Source of the DNA: DATKMS01 sp041497995
GTDB taxonomy: Bacteria > Desulfobacterota > Binatia > HRBIN30
Direction: 5' to 3'
Assembly: GCA_041497995.1 (NCBI GenBank)
Contig: JBGQHM010000395.1
Location: forward strand, 1 to 6,329
DNA length: 6,329 nt
In this document: positions 5,686 to 6,329 of the stretch, in pieces
Position numbering within the stretch: position 1 is the stretch's first letter
How the letters are laid out: every line of letters starts with the position of its first letter
Program-made: the position numbers and the translations under genes
Notes under the pieces: generated by a model
The model's database searches: none
Told to the model about the DNA's origin: nothing
What the model saw: only the letters and a program-made list of their open reading frames with translations

Positions 5686-6329
5686 ATGATGACGCTCCGA
5701 GAGTTGATGGCGACGTTTCCGACCGAAGATGATTGTCGCACCTTCCTGATTGCTCGCCGGTGGCCGAAGGGCATAGCCTGTCCGCGCTGCGGGAAGAGCG
5801 GCGCCGTGTATGAGTTGAAAACGCGGCCCTGGCATTGGGAGTGCGCGAACAAGGAATGCCGCAAGGGCAACGCCTACCGCTTCTCGGTCATCGCCGGAAC
5901 GATCTTCGAGAACACCAAGCAGCCGCTGAAGACGTGGTTCGAGGTGCTGTGGTCGATGCTGAACGCCAAGAAGGGTATCAGCGCAATGCAGATTCAACGG
6001 CAGATCGGCTGCACGTCCTACCAGACGGCGTGGTACATGTGCCACCGGCTCCGCGCTGGGATGCGTGACGCCGACTTCTGCCAGTTGATGGGCATTGTCG
6101 AAGTCGATGAAACCTACATCGGCGGGAAGAACAAGAACCGCCACCGCAACAAGCGAACTCCCGGACGCGGCCCCGCCAACAAAATCACTGTCATCGGCGC
6201 GATTGCGCGCAAGGGCAGCGTAGTTGCTCGCATGATCGAAGACGCCGAAGCCGAGACGCTGAAGGGCTTTGTACGCGACGCAGTATCGAAGAACGTTGAA
6301 CTCGTCGTCACCGATGACGCAGCAGCCTA
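5686..6329 (+). CDS. IS1595-family (ISXO2-like) transposase, N-terminal part
   Basis: The frame from ATG 5686 is open for 214 codons to the window edge; family members usually have about 300 residues, so the C-terminus is missing. Residues 32-58 form a zinc ribbon (CPRC at 32-35, ECANKEC with Cys53 and Cys58). A GTIFENTKQPLKTWFEVLW segment follows, then a helix-turn-helix-like region (MQIQRQIGCTSYQTAWYMCHRLR). The catalytic domain starts at VEVDETYIGGK, where Asp141 is the first acidic catalytic residue. A basic KNKNRHRNKRTPGRG loop comes next, then VVTDD, with Asp210 the likely second. This is the DDE-type chemistry of IS1595 transposases: cut-and-paste or replicative strand transfer at the element ends. 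A second ATG directly follows the first. No frameshift is visible, so the gene may be intact. Confidence 0.92.
   Translation, partial: MMTLRELMATFPTEDDCRTFLIARRWPKGIACPRCGKSGAVYELKTRPWHWECANKECRKGNAYRFSVIAGTIFENTKQPLKTWFEVLWSMLNAKKGISAMQIQRQIGCTSYQTAWYMCHRLRAGMRDADFCQLMGIVEVDETYIGGKNKNRHRNKRTPGRGPANKITVIGAIARKGSVVARMIEDAEAETLKGFVRDAVSKNVELVVTDDAAA

Larger units (their letters stand above)
5621..6329 (+). mobile_element. IS1595-family insertion sequence, left part
   Basis: The transposase at 5686 defines the element. Its right end lies beyond the window, so terminal inverted repeats and target duplication cannot be checked. I place the left end near 5621 (GGGCTGATTC) because the antitoxin-like gene's ribosome-binding site ends at 5612 and the region from there on looks like transposase leader. 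The exact boundary is a guess within about 30 bases. Confidence 0.5.

Noticed and set aside
5602..6144. Extension of the antitoxin-like frame upstream of 5601 on the minus strand
   Set aside because: It lies antisense to the transposase. The MKKEYDFSKG start at 5601 with an AAGG site is the natural beginning of the antitoxin-like protein.

Overview
The window is GC-rich and gene-dense. It holds a short accessory-looking neighbourhood: a predicted regulator with two predicted secreted proteins, next to an antitoxin-like remnant and an insertion sequence. Three traits suggest a deltaproteobacterial-type lineage (Binatota- or Myxococcota-like): Thr/Pro-rich linkers, a dockerin-like calcium-binding module and a TIGR02147-like regulator. 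This assignment is an inference from style, not proof.

Layout. Positions 1-252 (minus) hold the N-terminal part of a NIPSNAP-like small protein. Positions 253-483 are a divergent intergenic region with a good minus-strand promoter, operator-like dyads and a perfect 15-bp inverted repeat in the predicted leader of the minus gene. Positions 484-1296 (plus) encode a 270-residue helix-turn-helix regulator. Ten bases later, 1307-4033 encodes a 908-residue lipoprotein with a unique N-terminal domain and three tandem copies of a roughly 190-residue, four-cysteine domain separated by Thr/Pro linkers. Positions 4091-5383 (or from a CTG at 4061) encode a second exported protein: signal sequence, dockerin-like EF-hand pair, a 150-residue Thr/Arg/Pro linker, and a fourth copy of the same domain. 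Positions 5440-5601 (minus) encode a small antitoxin-like ribbon-helix-helix protein. It is cut by an in-frame TGA, and the remaining frame up to 5401 still looks like coding sequence. From about 5621 to the end lies the left part of an IS1595-family element, with a strong promoter and a transposase that runs off the window.

How it may work together (inference). The three plus-strand genes are closely spaced and probably form an operon. A cytoplasmic TIGR02147-like regulator would control a surface lipoprotein and a secreted dockerin protein that share a domain I cannot assign to a named family. That shared domain, spread over an anchored and a dockerin-tagged protein, is the most interesting feature here. 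No RNA genes or CRISPR arrays were seen.
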